Position numbers and translations under genes: made by a program
Shown: positions 27,958 through 36,527 of the stretch, piece after piece
Numbering within the stretch: position 1 is the first letter of the stretch
Layout: the number at the start of each line of letters is the position of its first letter
Assembly (NCBI GenBank): GCA_002344525.1
Contig: DDTJ01000071.1
Coordinates: 1 to 64,000, forward strand
Direction of reading: 5' to 3'
DNA: 64,000 bases
From: Akkermansiaceae bacterium UBA2367
Lineage (GTDB): Bacteria; Verrucomicrobiota; Verrucomicrobiia; Verrucomicrobiales; DEV007
The notes under the pieces: generated by a model
Told to the model about the DNA's origin: nothing
Seen by the model: only the letters and a program-made list of their open reading frames with translations
Databases searched by the model: none

Positions 27958-28464
27958 TTAGACGGCCTGCTCTTCATCGTCTTCCTCATGCTCAAACGCC
28001 TCCTGCTCCTCGGGACTGAGCACGATCTCTTCTTTACGCCGGAATGACGACTTCAGTGTGGCCAATCCAAAAAGAATGAGTGGAATGCCGACCCCGAAAC
28101 TTGCAATCCCGGTAATGAAAGACGGCCCGCTGTAATCTTTCTGGCGCTCAACAAAGAGATTGTAAAGCACCCAACCAACAATCCCTATGCCGACCACAAG
28201 GCAGACCAGGCCAAACAATGCGAGAGGAGCGCGAAACAAGGCGTTGAAGATCCGGCTTGGAATCGTCGTGCCATCATTGGTCCGGTAAAACTCAATCATG
28301 CGCAAGATACCAATGGGAATGAGCAGGAAGACATAACCGATCCAAACAACCGTTGTCACCGTCTCATTGCCTATGAGCGATGCGATGATCGGCACGCCAA
28401 GATAAAGGAACGGGCAGATGGCAACTCGGATTGCTGTTCGCGACTTCATGCAACGCGAGGCCAC
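27958..28464 (-). CDS. Small membrane protein of unknown function
   Basis: 168 residues with about four hydrophobic helices (VAICPFLYLGVPIIASLIG, VVWIGYVFLLIPIGIL, LALFGLVCLVVGIGIVGWVLY, FITGIASFGVGIPLILFGLATL) and a strongly acidic C-terminal tail (EEQEAFEHEEDDEEQ). An alternative start is the ATG at 28449 (MKSRTAIRV). It is clearly lower in GC than the genes around it and has no recognisable motif, which suggests recent acquisition together with vapBC. The ~200 bases upstream are repeat-like and hold no gene. Confidence 0.6.
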   Translation of the reverse strand: MASRCMKSRTAIRVAICPFLYLGVPIIASLIGNETVTTVVWIGYVFLLIPIGILRMIEFYRTNDGTTIPSRIFNALFRAPLALFGLVCLVVGIGIVGWVLYNLFVERQKDYSGPSFITGIASFGVGIPLILFGLATLKSSFRRKEEIVLSPEEQEAFEHEEDDEEQAV

Positions 28465-28538
28465 CTAAACGCAGAGGCAGGCAAAGTTTTTCACTGGGCC
28501 GTTTCCTTTCGAGGATCGAGTTTCCTGCAAACCTTCTT

Positions 28539-28612
28539 CCATTCGCGAAAATTCGCGTTCTCTTTCTTTTTTAACGCGAATGGCCGCAAATGCCCGCGAA
28601 TATCCGCAAATC
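28539..28612. repeat. CGCGAAT-type palindromic repeat
   Basis: Words ATTCGCGAAAATTCGCG and ACGCGAATGGCCGC...CCGCGAATATCCGC face each other around a T-rich centre. The stretch 28465-28664 contains this element and no credible gene; a short open frame across it is just the translated repeat. A related element lies at 57631. Confidence 0.6.
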
Positions 28613-28664
28613 AGAACCGACGAAAAGAGTGATGCAAGAGGCTCGATAGAAATCAAAATCCACC

Positions 28665-30692
28665 CTACTCCCCATCCCCCTTCTCAAACTGCGCCCGCAC
28701 CCCGGAAAAATACTTCAACACCTGCCGCCGCCGGGAGAGGGGCAGGGCCTGCTCGTCGAGGGCCTGCTCCTCGACGGCGATGAATTCGGTCGCCATCTCC
28801 TGCCGCGTCCGGGTCGCCGCCTCGGCCCGGACCTGCCCCTCGATGGCGCGGACGGTCGAGTCCCCTTCCCTGCCAGTCTGGGCCACGACCTCGGAGTCGC
28901 CAGTCGCCTTCAAGGTCTCGGAGTTCGCATCGGTCAGAGCAGCGGTGCCGGTGCCGACTTGGTTGCCGCCTTGGCCGGACTGGGAGGACGCGGCACTGCC
29001 GAGCGAGAGCCCAGCCCCCGGAGCGCCCTCACCGGGGTCCATGCCGGGGATCGGAGCCGATAGCATCCCCCCCTTGCCTTTGCCGTCGCGGCTCTGGTCG
29101 CTCATCCCGATGCCAGAGCCGGACTGCCCTTCGGGCGCTTTCTCGCCGGGGACGGGCGCGGAGAAGGTCTGCTCGCCTTTCTTCTCCCCGTCGCCACCGC
29201 CTTCGCCCTCGCCGGGCGCGGTTCCGGGGACGGGGGCGGGGGCGGTGCCGGGCTGCTGCGCGGGGGCTTGTGCGAGCGTCGGGGTGGCGGAGGGATCGCC
29301 TTGCTCCGTGCCGATGGAAAGGACTTGGCCGGACTGGCCCGCAGGATTGGCGCCTGGGGTGTCCGCGTCGATGGCCTGCAATCCCTGCGGCGCTCCCTGT
29401 CCGCCGGAGGAGGAGGACTCGGCGATGGACTCCATTTTCTTCAATTCGCTGCCGCCGATCTCGGCTCCGGCTTCGCGGAGGTTTTTGGCGAGTTCATCGA
29501 GCTTGGCCTTGGCCTCCTCGCGGGCGGCGAGTTCGCGGAAGTGCTTGGCGAGCTCCTCGAACTCCCGCGCCGCCGTCTTCGGCTGGGCTTCGAGGAGCTT
29601 GCGGGAGGCGTTGCCGAAACGCTCGCCCACGGGACGCTCGCGGTCCTTCTCCACGGCGGCCCCGGCGATGCTCTCGACGGAGCGAGTGAAGCGCTCCTGC
29701 GTCTCGGCGGTGATGTCTTCCTCGGCGAGAGCGGTCCCGAGGCGTCCCGCCTCCGCCGCCGCGCCTTCGGCGGCCTTGTCGCCGATGAGGAGGGAGAGGT
29801 CGGCGGTGTCGGGATGGCGGGCCATCTCGGCGAGCATCTCGGGCGAGGCCCATTCGTCGGAGAAAGCGCCCAGCTTCTCGGCGAGGCGTTCGGCGGCGCG
29901 GGCGCGGCCTTCGAGGGATTCGAGCATCTCCCCGGCGGTGAGGTCGTCGGGATTGGCGAGGGCCTCGGCCACGGAATCGACTTCGGCACGGAGGGCCTCC
30001 AGCTCCTCGCGCTCCTCCTCGGTGAGCGAGGCGAGGTCGCGGACACGCTCGGCTTCGCGCTTCAGATCCTCGGCCTGAAGCGCGGCGGCGTCCTTCATCT
30101 CTTGGGTGAGGGCGAGGTCGCGAGCGTCGGGCGGGATCCTCCCCCAAGAGGCGAAGGCGAAGGCAAGGGCGAGGGCGGGCGCGATCCACGCGGTCCGCAG
30201 CGGGGCGGCGGGCAGGATCGCGGGCACGGAGCGCCGCGCCTCGGCGAGCCGTTCGGCGGCGCGGGAGAGGTGCAGTTTCTCCGCCTCGCTCGGGTCGGGG
30301 CGGTGGAGGAATTCCCAAGCGGAGGAGAAGCAGTCCTTCCACGAGCCGAGTCGGTCGAGCGTCCGCAGCGCCGCCGCCGGACGGGGCAGGCGGATCGCGG
30401 AGAGAAGGGCCACGAGCACGAGCCAGAGCGCGAGCAGCCCTCCGGCGACGAGCCATTCGTTCGCCCGCCATTCCGCGAAGAGGCGCAGGGCGAGGACGGC
30501 CCCCGCCGCGAGCAAGGCGGCGAGGAGGTGGCTGCGCCGGACGCGCGAGGCGAAACGGACCCATGCCAGCCGCCGCCGCAGGGCGGAGGCGGTACCGAGG
30601 TAGGCGGAGCGTTGGTGGTCGGGGTTCAAAGGGAGATTTTCATGAATGCGGAGCGTTCGATCATCCGGGGATTCGTGTGCATCCGTGTTCAT
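28665..30692 (-). CDS. DUF4175-like membrane protein with coiled coil and Gly/Pro-rich tail
   Basis: Up to 675 residues. Two membrane helices near the N terminus (HLLAALLAAGAVLALRLF and WLVAGGLLALWLVLVALLSA) and another near 165-185 are followed by a long, strongly charged coiled coil (about 185-420; LTEEEREELEALRAEVDSVAEAL and similar) and a Gly/Pro/Ser-rich linker, then a short C-terminal helix. The layout is like the larger DUF4175-type protein at 48907. The ATG lies inside a dispersed repeat; the TTG at 30629 is an alternative start that removes the repeat-encoded first 21 residues. It heads the MoxR gene series. Confidence 0.7.
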   Translation of the reverse strand: MNTDAHESPDDRTLRIHENLPLNPDHQRSAYLGTASALRRRLAWVRFASRVRRSHLLAALLAAGAVLALRLFAEWRANEWLVAGGLLALWLVLVALLSAIRLPRPAAALRTLDRLGSWKDCFSSAWEFLHRPDPSEAEKLHLSRAAERLAEARRSVPAILPAAPLRTAWIAPALALAFAFASWGRIPPDARDLALTQEMKDAAALQAEDLKREAERVRDLASLTEEEREELEALRAEVDSVAEALANPDDLTAGEMLESLEGRARAAERLAEKLGAFSDEWASPEMLAEMARHPDTADLSLLIGDKAAEGAAAEAGRLGTALAEEDITAETQERFTRSVESIAGAAVEKDRERPVGERFGNASRKLLEAQPKTAAREFEELAKHFRELAAREEAKAKLDELAKNLREAGAEIGGSELKKMESIAESSSSGGQGAPQGLQAIDADTPGANPAGQSGQVLSIGTEQGDPSATPTLAQAPAQQPGTAPAPVPGTAPGEGEGGGDGEKKGEQTFSAPVPGEKAPEGQSGSGIGMSDQSRDGKGKGGMLSAPIPGMDPGEGAPGAGLSLGSAASSQSGQGGNQVGTGTAALTDANSETLKATGDSEVVAQTGREGDSTVRAIEGQVRAEAATRTRQEMATEFIAVEEQALDEQALPLSRRRQVLKYFSGVRAQFEKGDGE

Positions 30693-30706
30693 TCGTGGTC
30701 CAAATC
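30670..30706. repeat. Dispersed repeat family 2, left flank of the nuclease-like gene
   Basis: A 37-base unit with the words ATTCGTGTGCATCCGTG and GTGGTCCAAATC. Its reverse complement occurs at 31363-31396 with two differences over 34 bases, so the gene at 30728-31324 is flanked by inverted copies. The unit also overlaps the possible ATG start of the 675-residue protein. Confidence 0.85.
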
Positions 30707-30727
30707 AAATGGTTGCGAGTCGGCGCT

Positions 30728-31324
30728 TCAAGAAACGGACACAAAGCTTTTCCCGACCGCCTGAGCCAGCTTCGCCTTGTTGTCGATTCTGGTGACATTT
30801 TTGCGGCACCACTCTTCTATCTGGAGAAGTCGCATAACAGGCGATTTCAATTCCTTCGTCTCTTTGGAGGCAAACGCACGCAGTTGCTCAATAGCTGAGG
30901 CAAAGCCGGCGTTGATAACGCTCTCCACGACAATCCCGGTTTCGGCCTGGATATCCTCGATGGCACGCTTCAAAAGGAAGAACTGGTTGTATTCATCCTT
31001 GCCGTTGGAGCTTCGGACAACCGGAGACCAAAGCATGTAGTGGATGTTGAAATCAGGGAATGTTTCTGAACCATAATGGATGTTTTTGATGAACTTCTTA
31101 GTCAGGCGTTCAGAAGTATCCGGCCTCTTGTTTTTCACATACTGCATCCCTGTGGTGAGGTGCGTGACAACCTCGCAGATATACACTTCCTTACGGGTAT
31201 TGTTCACGGCCACAACGTCGATTTCGCCCTGAATCGCGGTCGTATAAACGTTAAAGTCGACAAAGTCGCATCCTTTGATGTACCTCAGATAGTCACCGAC
31301 TAGACGCTCTCCTGGATTCTCCAT
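30728..31324 (-). CDS. PD-(D/E)XK nuclease-like protein, low GC
   Basis: A 198-residue protein from MENPGERLVG. The N-terminal third has the core pattern of PD-(D/E)XK enzymes: GEIDVVAVN (Asp36) followed by KEVYICEVVTHL (Glu51), where His55 may stand in for the usual lysine. The rest is helical (RLTKKFIKNIHYG, FFLLKRAIEDIQAETGIVVESVINAGFASAIEQLRAF). Base composition is much lower in GC than on both sides, and inverted copies of a repeat flank the gene, so it looks acquired. Function is not known; a restriction-like or repair nuclease are guesses. Confidence 0.6.
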   Translation of the reverse strand: MENPGERLVGDYLRYIKGCDFVDFNVYTTAIQGEIDVVAVNNTRKEVYICEVVTHLTTGMQYVKNKRPDTSERLTKKFIKNIHYGSETFPDFNIHYMLWSPVVRSSNGKDEYNQFFLLKRAIEDIQAETGIVVESVINAGFASAIEQLRAFASKETKELKSPVMRLLQIEEWCRKNVTRIDNKAKLAQAVGKSFVSVS

Positions 31325-31362
31325 GTGCTGTGATTCTACACGGGCCGGGCTTGGGGAAGGTG

Positions 31363-31449
31363 TTGGACCACGAATGGACACGGATGAACACGAATCGGGA
31401 AGATGCGTTCGCTCTGTGCTTTGGTGTTCATCTGTCAGGGGTCCAAACT
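31363..31449. repeat. Dispersed repeat family 2, right flank
   Basis: The left part (31363-31396; TTGGACCACGAATGGACACG and following) is the near-perfect reverse complement of the unit at 30670. A degenerate opposite arm with GTGTTCATCTGTCAGGGGTCC follows at about 31420-31449, so this side is itself a degraded palindrome like the one at 43022. Confidence 0.8.
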
Positions 31450-31458
31450 TTACGACTC

Positions 31459-33495
31459 TCACGGTCGGGCGGACAGCACCCGTTCGAGACGCCGCGCCAC
31501 CTCGGCGTCGGTCGTTGCAGCAAGCTCGCGCCGCAGGAGCGGACGCGCAAGGTAGCCGAATGCGCCGAGTTCGCGGGTCGCCGTCTCGCGCGTCGCCCAG
31601 TCCGGCGAGGCCAGATTGGCGACGAGGGCTTCGATTTTGGCGAGGGCCGCGGCGTCGAGGGCGGGCGGGGAGAGCTCCAGCCCGGCGAGGTCGCGCAAGG
31701 GGATCTGCCAAGTGCGCCCGGCCACTTCGAGGGAGAGGAATTCGGCGGCGGGGGAGGCGTCGAGAACGCCGTCGTCCCAGCGCTCGATGCGGAAGCGGGC
31801 GCTCCCGGCCCCCGGCTCGATCCTCTCGACGCGCCGGATCTCCGCCAGCGCGATCTCCAGCGGCGTCCCTTCGCTGAGAAGCGACAGGGTCGTGTCGGTG
31901 ATCCGACCCTGTAGGGTCTGGCCGCCGGGGAGGCGGACGGCGGACCCGGCGAGGGGAATACCTTCGCCTTCGGGAAGCTTCCAAGCGGCCTCGGTGAAGA
32001 CGTGTTTCAGCCGCGAGGCGGGCAGAGAGGATTTCGCGAAATCGCCCCCGGCGAGGGCGATGCCGGAGGCGTCGAGGAAGCCCTCGCATTCCGTGCCGTT
32101 TTTCAAGAGGACTCGGTGGCCGGGACCGCCGCTCGCCGCGGGCCGCAGCCAGACGAGGTCGTCGAGGAAGACTGGCAGCGTCCCCCAAGGCGTCGCCAGT
32201 TGGAGGAGCGGGCCTTCCCCGGAGGAGGCGAGGCGGATGCGGTCGCCGTCGTGGGTTTCGAGGATCGCGGCGGTGCCAGCGGGCCAAGCTTCCGGGGCCG
32301 TCGGCGCCTTCGCGAGGACGAGGCGGTCGAGGGTCGCGGGATCGATGGATATGCGGGCGCCCTGCGCCGGGACGAAGCCGAGATCCCCGGACGAGACCTG
32401 GCCGGAGAGGATCTGCCCGTCGCGGAGGAAGAGCCGCGTCCGGCCATCCCCGCGATGCTTCCCTCCGGCGATGGCGGCGAGGCGGTCGAGGGGGAATTCG
32501 GCTTCGCCGTAGGGCGAGACGAGGGTCAGCGGCCCGCCCTCGGCCTTGCCGGGGAGCCGGGTCGATTCGCCGATGGCGAGGGTGTCGGTCGGGGACGGGG
32601 CGAGCCCGAGGGAGCCTGCCCCCCCGGCGGCGAGGGCGGCGCGGGGCGAGGCGGCGGGAGGCTCGGTCGCGTTCGCGACGAAGGGGAGCCAAGCGGGATC
32701 GAAGCCCGCGCGGAGGCGGTCGAGGGCGTAGGGGCGGCTTGCGCGGAGCAGGCTTTGCCGATCGAGCGTCTGCGGGATGGCGATCTGGGCGACGTGGTGG
32801 ACGATCACGCCCGTCTCGCCCGGCGCGAGGTCGAGGCGGTAGCGGAAGGTCAGTCCGTAGCGGTTCTGCGAGGAGACGGAGGGCCTCTCCCCGCCCGAGG
32901 CCCCGGCGAGGGTGAAGAGGAAGGCGCGGGAGGACTGCGACGCGCCGGGCAGGACGACGAGGGCGGTCTCCGCCGGACCGAGGAGGAGCGGCTCGGACCG
33001 CCCCCGCTCGCTGAGGAAGGTCTTGAAGTTGCCCGAGAAATTCGTGGCGAGGCCGACGGAGATCGTCAGCGGATCGCCCGAGGCGTTGTGGAACAGCTCG
33101 GCGTAGCGCAGCCCTCCGGGTTCGTCGAGGAGGCGGATGCGGCGTTGCACCCGCAGGCCGGGGAGCGCGTCGAGGGGCAGGCCCTGGAGGACGAGCTCCT
33201 TCCCGTCGGCGGTCATCATGGGCCGGTAGGGGGCGAATTTCTCCTCGTCGATGAGGAGGGCGAGGCCGCTGTTGACCATGGCGCTGCCGATGCGGCCGAG
33301 GTTTCCGGCGGCTTCGACGCTCCACGAGCTGCCCGCGCGGTCGGTACGGATGCCGAAGGCGGCGGGGACGAGGGTCTCCGCGTCGAAGCGGTCCGCCGCC
33401 GTCGCCCCGGTTGTCCAAGCGCCACAGGCGCAGAGGAGCGCTGTCGCGAGGAGGCGGCATCGACGGAGGTCGGGAGGATGGAGGCGTCGGGTCAC
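31459..33495 (-). CDS. Large secreted repeat protein, paralogue of the upstream gene
   Basis: 678 residues from a GTG that overlaps the upstream stop codon (GTGA). A signal peptide (LLATALLCACGAWTTGATA) precedes a ~260-residue beta-rich domain (GLALLIDEEKFAPYRPMM, LRYAELFHNASGDPLTISVGLATNFSG). Then come at least four units of about 42-45 residues with the pattern hydrophobic strand-xDGxxLxGxL (LFLRDGQILSGQV, ILETHDGDRIRL, VLLKNGTECEGFL, VRLPGGQTLQGRI), and a C-terminal helical stretch with HEAT-like character (LVANLASPDWATRETATRELGAFG). Probably an extracytoplasmic binding or scaffold protein. Confidence 0.75.
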   Translation of the reverse strand: MTRRLHPPDLRRCRLLATALLCACGAWTTGATAADRFDAETLVPAAFGIRTDRAGSSWSVEAAGNLGRIGSAMVNSGLALLIDEEKFAPYRPMMTADGKELVLQGLPLDALPGLRVQRRIRLLDEPGGLRYAELFHNASGDPLTISVGLATNFSGNFKTFLSERGRSEPLLLGPAETALVVLPGASQSSRAFLFTLAGASGGERPSVSSQNRYGLTFRYRLDLAPGETGVIVHHVAQIAIPQTLDRQSLLRASRPYALDRLRAGFDPAWLPFVANATEPPAASPRAALAAGGAGSLGLAPSPTDTLAIGESTRLPGKAEGGPLTLVSPYGEAEFPLDRLAAIAGGKHRGDGRTRLFLRDGQILSGQVSSGDLGFVPAQGARISIDPATLDRLVLAKAPTAPEAWPAGTAAILETHDGDRIRLASSGEGPLLQLATPWGTLPVFLDDLVWLRPAASGGPGHRVLLKNGTECEGFLDASGIALAGGDFAKSSLPASRLKHVFTEAAWKLPEGEGIPLAGSAVRLPGGQTLQGRITDTTLSLLSEGTPLEIALAEIRRVERIEPGAGSARFRIERWDDGVLDASPAAEFLSLEVAGRTWQIPLRDLAGLELSPPALDAAALAKIEALVANLASPDWATRETATRELGAFGYLARPLLRRELAATTDAEVARRLERVLSARP

Positions 33496-35453
33496 GGCGA
33501 ATTCGTTGCGGCGGGGGATTTCCGGTAGGCGAGGACTTGCGCGGCGGGAAGGTCGAGCGGACCGCCGGGGCGCGAGAGGACGAGGTAGGGGTCGAGGATC
33601 TCCCCGGCGATCCTCTCGCCGCCGTCGAGGACGATCTCGCATCGGCGGGGCGAATCGGGATCGGCGGAGCGGACGAGGCTTTGGATTCGCCCTGTCTCGA
33701 CGCCCAGCGTCGTCCCGCCGTCGCGCAGGGAGAGGGTGCCGGGGACGAGATGGCCGGAGAGGATCTGGTTCCCCGCGAGCAGGGCGCCGCCCGCCGGGCC
33801 GACTCCCGCAGGCGTTTCGGAGAAATCGATCCATTCCTCGCCGAAGGCCGGGCCGCCGAGGCGCGTCAGCGTCCCCTCCGTCCAGACGCGCTCGACGAGG
33901 GCGGCGGAGACCTCGACGGGGCTTCCGGTGGAGAGGTTCACCGCGAGCGAGCCGGAGGGCAGGATCGCGGCGTAGGAGGAACCGTCCCTGACGAGGCTCC
34001 GCCAGCGCGGCGCGGGACCGTTCTCCCGGACCAATTCGAGGAGATCGCCCCAAGGCAGCGCCTCCCGGCCCCAAGGCGTGATCCACCCGAGCGTCGCGGC
34101 GGGATCGGAGGCGAGGGCGAGGACGCTGCCGTTGGCGAGTTGGAGGAAATGGGTCGTCTTCGCGGGCGCGGTCCCGTCCTCCGCCGCCGTCGCGAGGAGG
34201 AGGAGATGGAATTCGGCGGGATCGAGAGTCTCGACGGCGGCGGCGTCTTTCGTCGTCCAGCGGAGCTCGCCTTTCGTGATCGCACCCGAGAGGACGCGCC
34301 CGTCGCGGAGGTAGACCGCCGTCGCGCCCCCCTGCCCCGCCCCGCCCCGGATCGCGGCGATGTGCGAGGCGGACACGGCGATCTCGCCCCAAGGTGCGGC
34401 GGAGAGGGTGATCGAGCCCTCCCGCGAGAGAGTGCCGGAGATGCCGTTCGAGGGGCCGAGCCAGAGGACATCCTCGGCCCGTCGGTAGAGGCCGAGCCGG
34501 TCGGTGAGCTCGTTCAGCGCGACGAGGGAGCGCAGCCGCGCCGGAGCCGCCGTGGCGGAGGGCAGGGCCTCGGCGGGCAGGTTGGAGACGAGGGCATGGC
34601 TCATGGGGTCAATCCCCGGTTCGACCCATTGCCCGCGCTGGGTGAAGGGGGCGAGCACGGAGGCGTCCTGCGAAATCTCGGGCAGGTTCCGTTGCAGGAT
34701 CCAGTGGAGCAGCCCACGCGTCTGGCCGGGGGGAACGACGACGGAATAGGTGAAGAGCAACTCCCGGGCGTTCGCGGAGGTCTTCAATTCAGGCTTTTGC
34801 CCTCCTTTTTCACTCCCAAAAAGAAAAAAAGTGTCGTGCCGCCCGTCGGAGGGGCTGAAATGGACTCCCAAGCTGATGTCCTCGGGGCGCAGGAGCGGGG
34901 CGCTTTCGTTTCCGAGGACGGCTCCGCCCGTCCCGTGCAGACTCTGCCAAGCGAAGGGATAGGTCGTGCGCAGCACCACGGAGAAGGTCCGCTCGGACTT
35001 CCCCGTGTTCGTGAAAGCGTCCCAGACCCGCACCCCGGAACGGCGTGTGTCGAACCACAGGTCGCGGGCGACGAGAGCCTCGCCGCGTTTCTCCTCCAGC
35101 CGCACCGAGACGCGTTCGGCACCCGATCCTGGCTCGCTGACGAAGGCCTCGGAGGGGTTGAAGGGTTCGCCATCGACGATGAGATTGAGTCCCGACTGGA
35201 GATATTGCGCATCGCCCGAGAGGAGGGCGCCCTTGTCGAGCGCCTGCCAAAGGAAGCCCGCCTCGTCCTGCACTTGGAAGAAGCGCTCCGGCAGCTCCGC
35301 AAGGCGCACCGGACCCGCAGGGGCGACACTGGGAGGTGCCGGAGAAGCTGCGGTCACCTCCTGTCCCGCCATTTTCCCGGCACCCCCCGCGAAAATCAGG
35401 GCGACGGCCCAGACGAAGCGCGGAAGACGGGGATTTGTAGCGGGATTTGACAC
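33492..35453 (-). CDS. Large secreted repeat protein, paralogue of the downstream gene
   Basis: 653 residues with an N-terminal export signal (FVWAVALIFAGGAGKMAGQ). Its beta-rich first half (LNLIVDGEPFNPSEAFVS, WDAFTNTGKSERTFSVVLRTTYPFAW) and its second half of repeated xDGxxLxG units (VYLRDGRVLSGAI, LVRDGSSYAAIL, LLAGNQILSGHLV, IVLDGGERIAGEI) parallel the next gene over most of its length, so the two arose by tandem duplication. This copy lacks the HEAT-like C-terminal part. The stop codon overlaps the next start, implying coupled translation. Confidence 0.75.
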   Translation of the reverse strand: MSNPATNPRLPRFVWAVALIFAGGAGKMAGQEVTAASPAPPSVAPAGPVRLAELPERFFQVQDEAGFLWQALDKGALLSGDAQYLQSGLNLIVDGEPFNPSEAFVSEPGSGAERVSVRLEEKRGEALVARDLWFDTRRSGVRVWDAFTNTGKSERTFSVVLRTTYPFAWQSLHGTGGAVLGNESAPLLRPEDISLGVHFSPSDGRHDTFFLFGSEKGGQKPELKTSANARELLFTYSVVVPPGQTRGLLHWILQRNLPEISQDASVLAPFTQRGQWVEPGIDPMSHALVSNLPAEALPSATAAPARLRSLVALNELTDRLGLYRRAEDVLWLGPSNGISGTLSREGSITLSAAPWGEIAVSASHIAAIRGGAGQGGATAVYLRDGRVLSGAITKGELRWTTKDAAAVETLDPAEFHLLLLATAAEDGTAPAKTTHFLQLANGSVLALASDPAATLGWITPWGREALPWGDLLELVRENGPAPRWRSLVRDGSSYAAILPSGSLAVNLSTGSPVEVSAALVERVWTEGTLTRLGGPAFGEEWIDFSETPAGVGPAGGALLAGNQILSGHLVPGTLSLRDGGTTLGVETGRIQSLVRSADPDSPRRCEIVLDGGERIAGEILDPYLVLSRPGGPLDLPAAQVLAYRKSPAATNSP

Positions 35454-35552
35454 AATCTGGATAGATTAACGGTGATCGAGCGTTTGGAAACTCGAAATTC
35501 CCCCGGCTTTTTCTTGCTTTTTCTTGAAAACCAGACGCCGAGGTGCGCTCCA

Positions 35553-36059
35553 TTAGAGCGGATCGCCGTAGTAGCGAGGCGGCGGAGCGTCCAGACATCG
35601 TTGGAGAATCCGCTGGTCGATCTCTTGGGCGATGAGGACGCGCAAAGCCCCCCCTTCGCGGGCAATGAAACGGCGCTCCGCCGCCCCGGCTTGCGGGACG
35701 ATCTGGGCGTCGATGAACTCCTCCCGGATGGGCACCCACGGCTCCCAGAGGTAGTCGTCGCGGCCATTGCTCCGCAGCACTTGGCGCATATGTTCGGCGA
35801 GCCGGGGGGCGTGCCGCTCGATGATGCCATCGGCAAGGAGCAAGGTCTCCGCATGGCGCTTCCGCAGACGCTTCAGCGCCCATTCCTTTCGACGGCCCCA
35901 CCAGTACAAGATGCCGAACCCCGCGACGCCGACCGCGAAAATCGCCGCCGTCGCCCAAGGGAACTTCCACAGGAAGAGAACGCCCGTGACAGCGAGCACG
36001 AGGCAACCAAAGAGATCGAACTCACGGGAGATCAGACGTTTGGTTCCGTGCCACTTCAT
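35553..36059 (-). CDS. Membrane protein of unknown function
   Basis: 168 residues from MKWHGTKRLI, with two hydrophobic helices (LFGCLVLAVTGVLFLWKF and ATAAIFAVGVAGFGILYWWG) and a cytoplasmic, charged helical domain (ERHAPRLAEHMRQVLRSNGRDDYLWEPW...) of ~100 residues. No motif recognised. It is divergent from the Fe-S gene pair at 36171 with ~110 bases between them. An upstream extension of the open frame is antisense to that pair and rejected. Confidence 0.6.
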   Translation of the reverse strand: MKWHGTKRLISREFDLFGCLVLAVTGVLFLWKFPWATAAIFAVGVAGFGILYWWGRRKEWALKRLRKRHAETLLLADGIIERHAPRLAEHMRQVLRSNGRDDYLWEPWVPIREEFIDAQIVPQAGAAERRFIAREGGALRVLIAQEIDQRILQRCLDAPPPRYYGDPL

Positions 36060-36170
36060 ATCGGCTTTGCTGTTCGCCTGGCAAGCAGGGCGAGGGCGAA
36101 TTCGCGTCTCCCTGTGGAAAATAGCGATTGAACCCGCCTGTTTTGTCTCCGATCTTTCGCCGTATTGCCC

Positions 36171-36527
36171 GTGAACGAAGCCCCCGCCAAGATCCTCTAC
36201 TGCCGCTGCGCCTTCGCCCAGACCGTTCCCGAGGCGTCGAAGAACGCCGTTCTCGAAGGGCTCTGCGAATCGGGAGCGAGCTTCGAGAGCGTCGCCGATC
36301 TCTGCGAGATGTCGGCCCGCAAAGACCCGCGCCTCGCCGGGATCGTCTCGGACGGCGGCCCCGTGCGCATCGCCGCCTGCTATCCCCGCGCCGTGAAATG
36401 GCTTCTCCACCACGCCGGCTGCCCCCTGCCCGAGGACGGTCGCGTCGAAATCCTGAACATGCGCGACACCCCGCCCGAAACGGTCGTGGAGGAGCTCCTG
36501 CGCGACACCCCCTCCCCCGCCGCATGA
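36171..36527 (+). CDS. Small Cys-containing partner of the following Fe-S protein
   Basis: 118 residues from a GTG (MNEAPAKILYCRCAF); a TTG two codons earlier is also possible. Cysteines occur in LYCRCAF, GLCESG, DLCEM, AACYPR and AGC. The RIAACYPRAVKWLLHHAGC and DLCEMSARKDPRL segments recall parts of heterodisulfide reductase HdrA-like proteins ('VAACTPRTH', 'DLC'), which suggests a redox role, though no complete domain is present. Its stop overlaps the next gene's ATG (ATGA), so the two proteins are very likely made in fixed ratio and work together. Confidence 0.6.
   Translation: MNEAPAKILYCRCAFAQTVPEASKNAVLEGLCESGASFESVADLCEMSARKDPRLAGIVSDGGPVRIAACYPRAVKWLLHHAGCPLPEDGRVEILNMRDTPPETVVEELLRDTPSPAA

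Noticed and set aside
28465..28664. Short minus-strand open frame (63 codons) upstream of the small membrane protein
   Set aside because: It is the translation of an AT-rich palindromic repeat, with no ribosome-binding site or motif.
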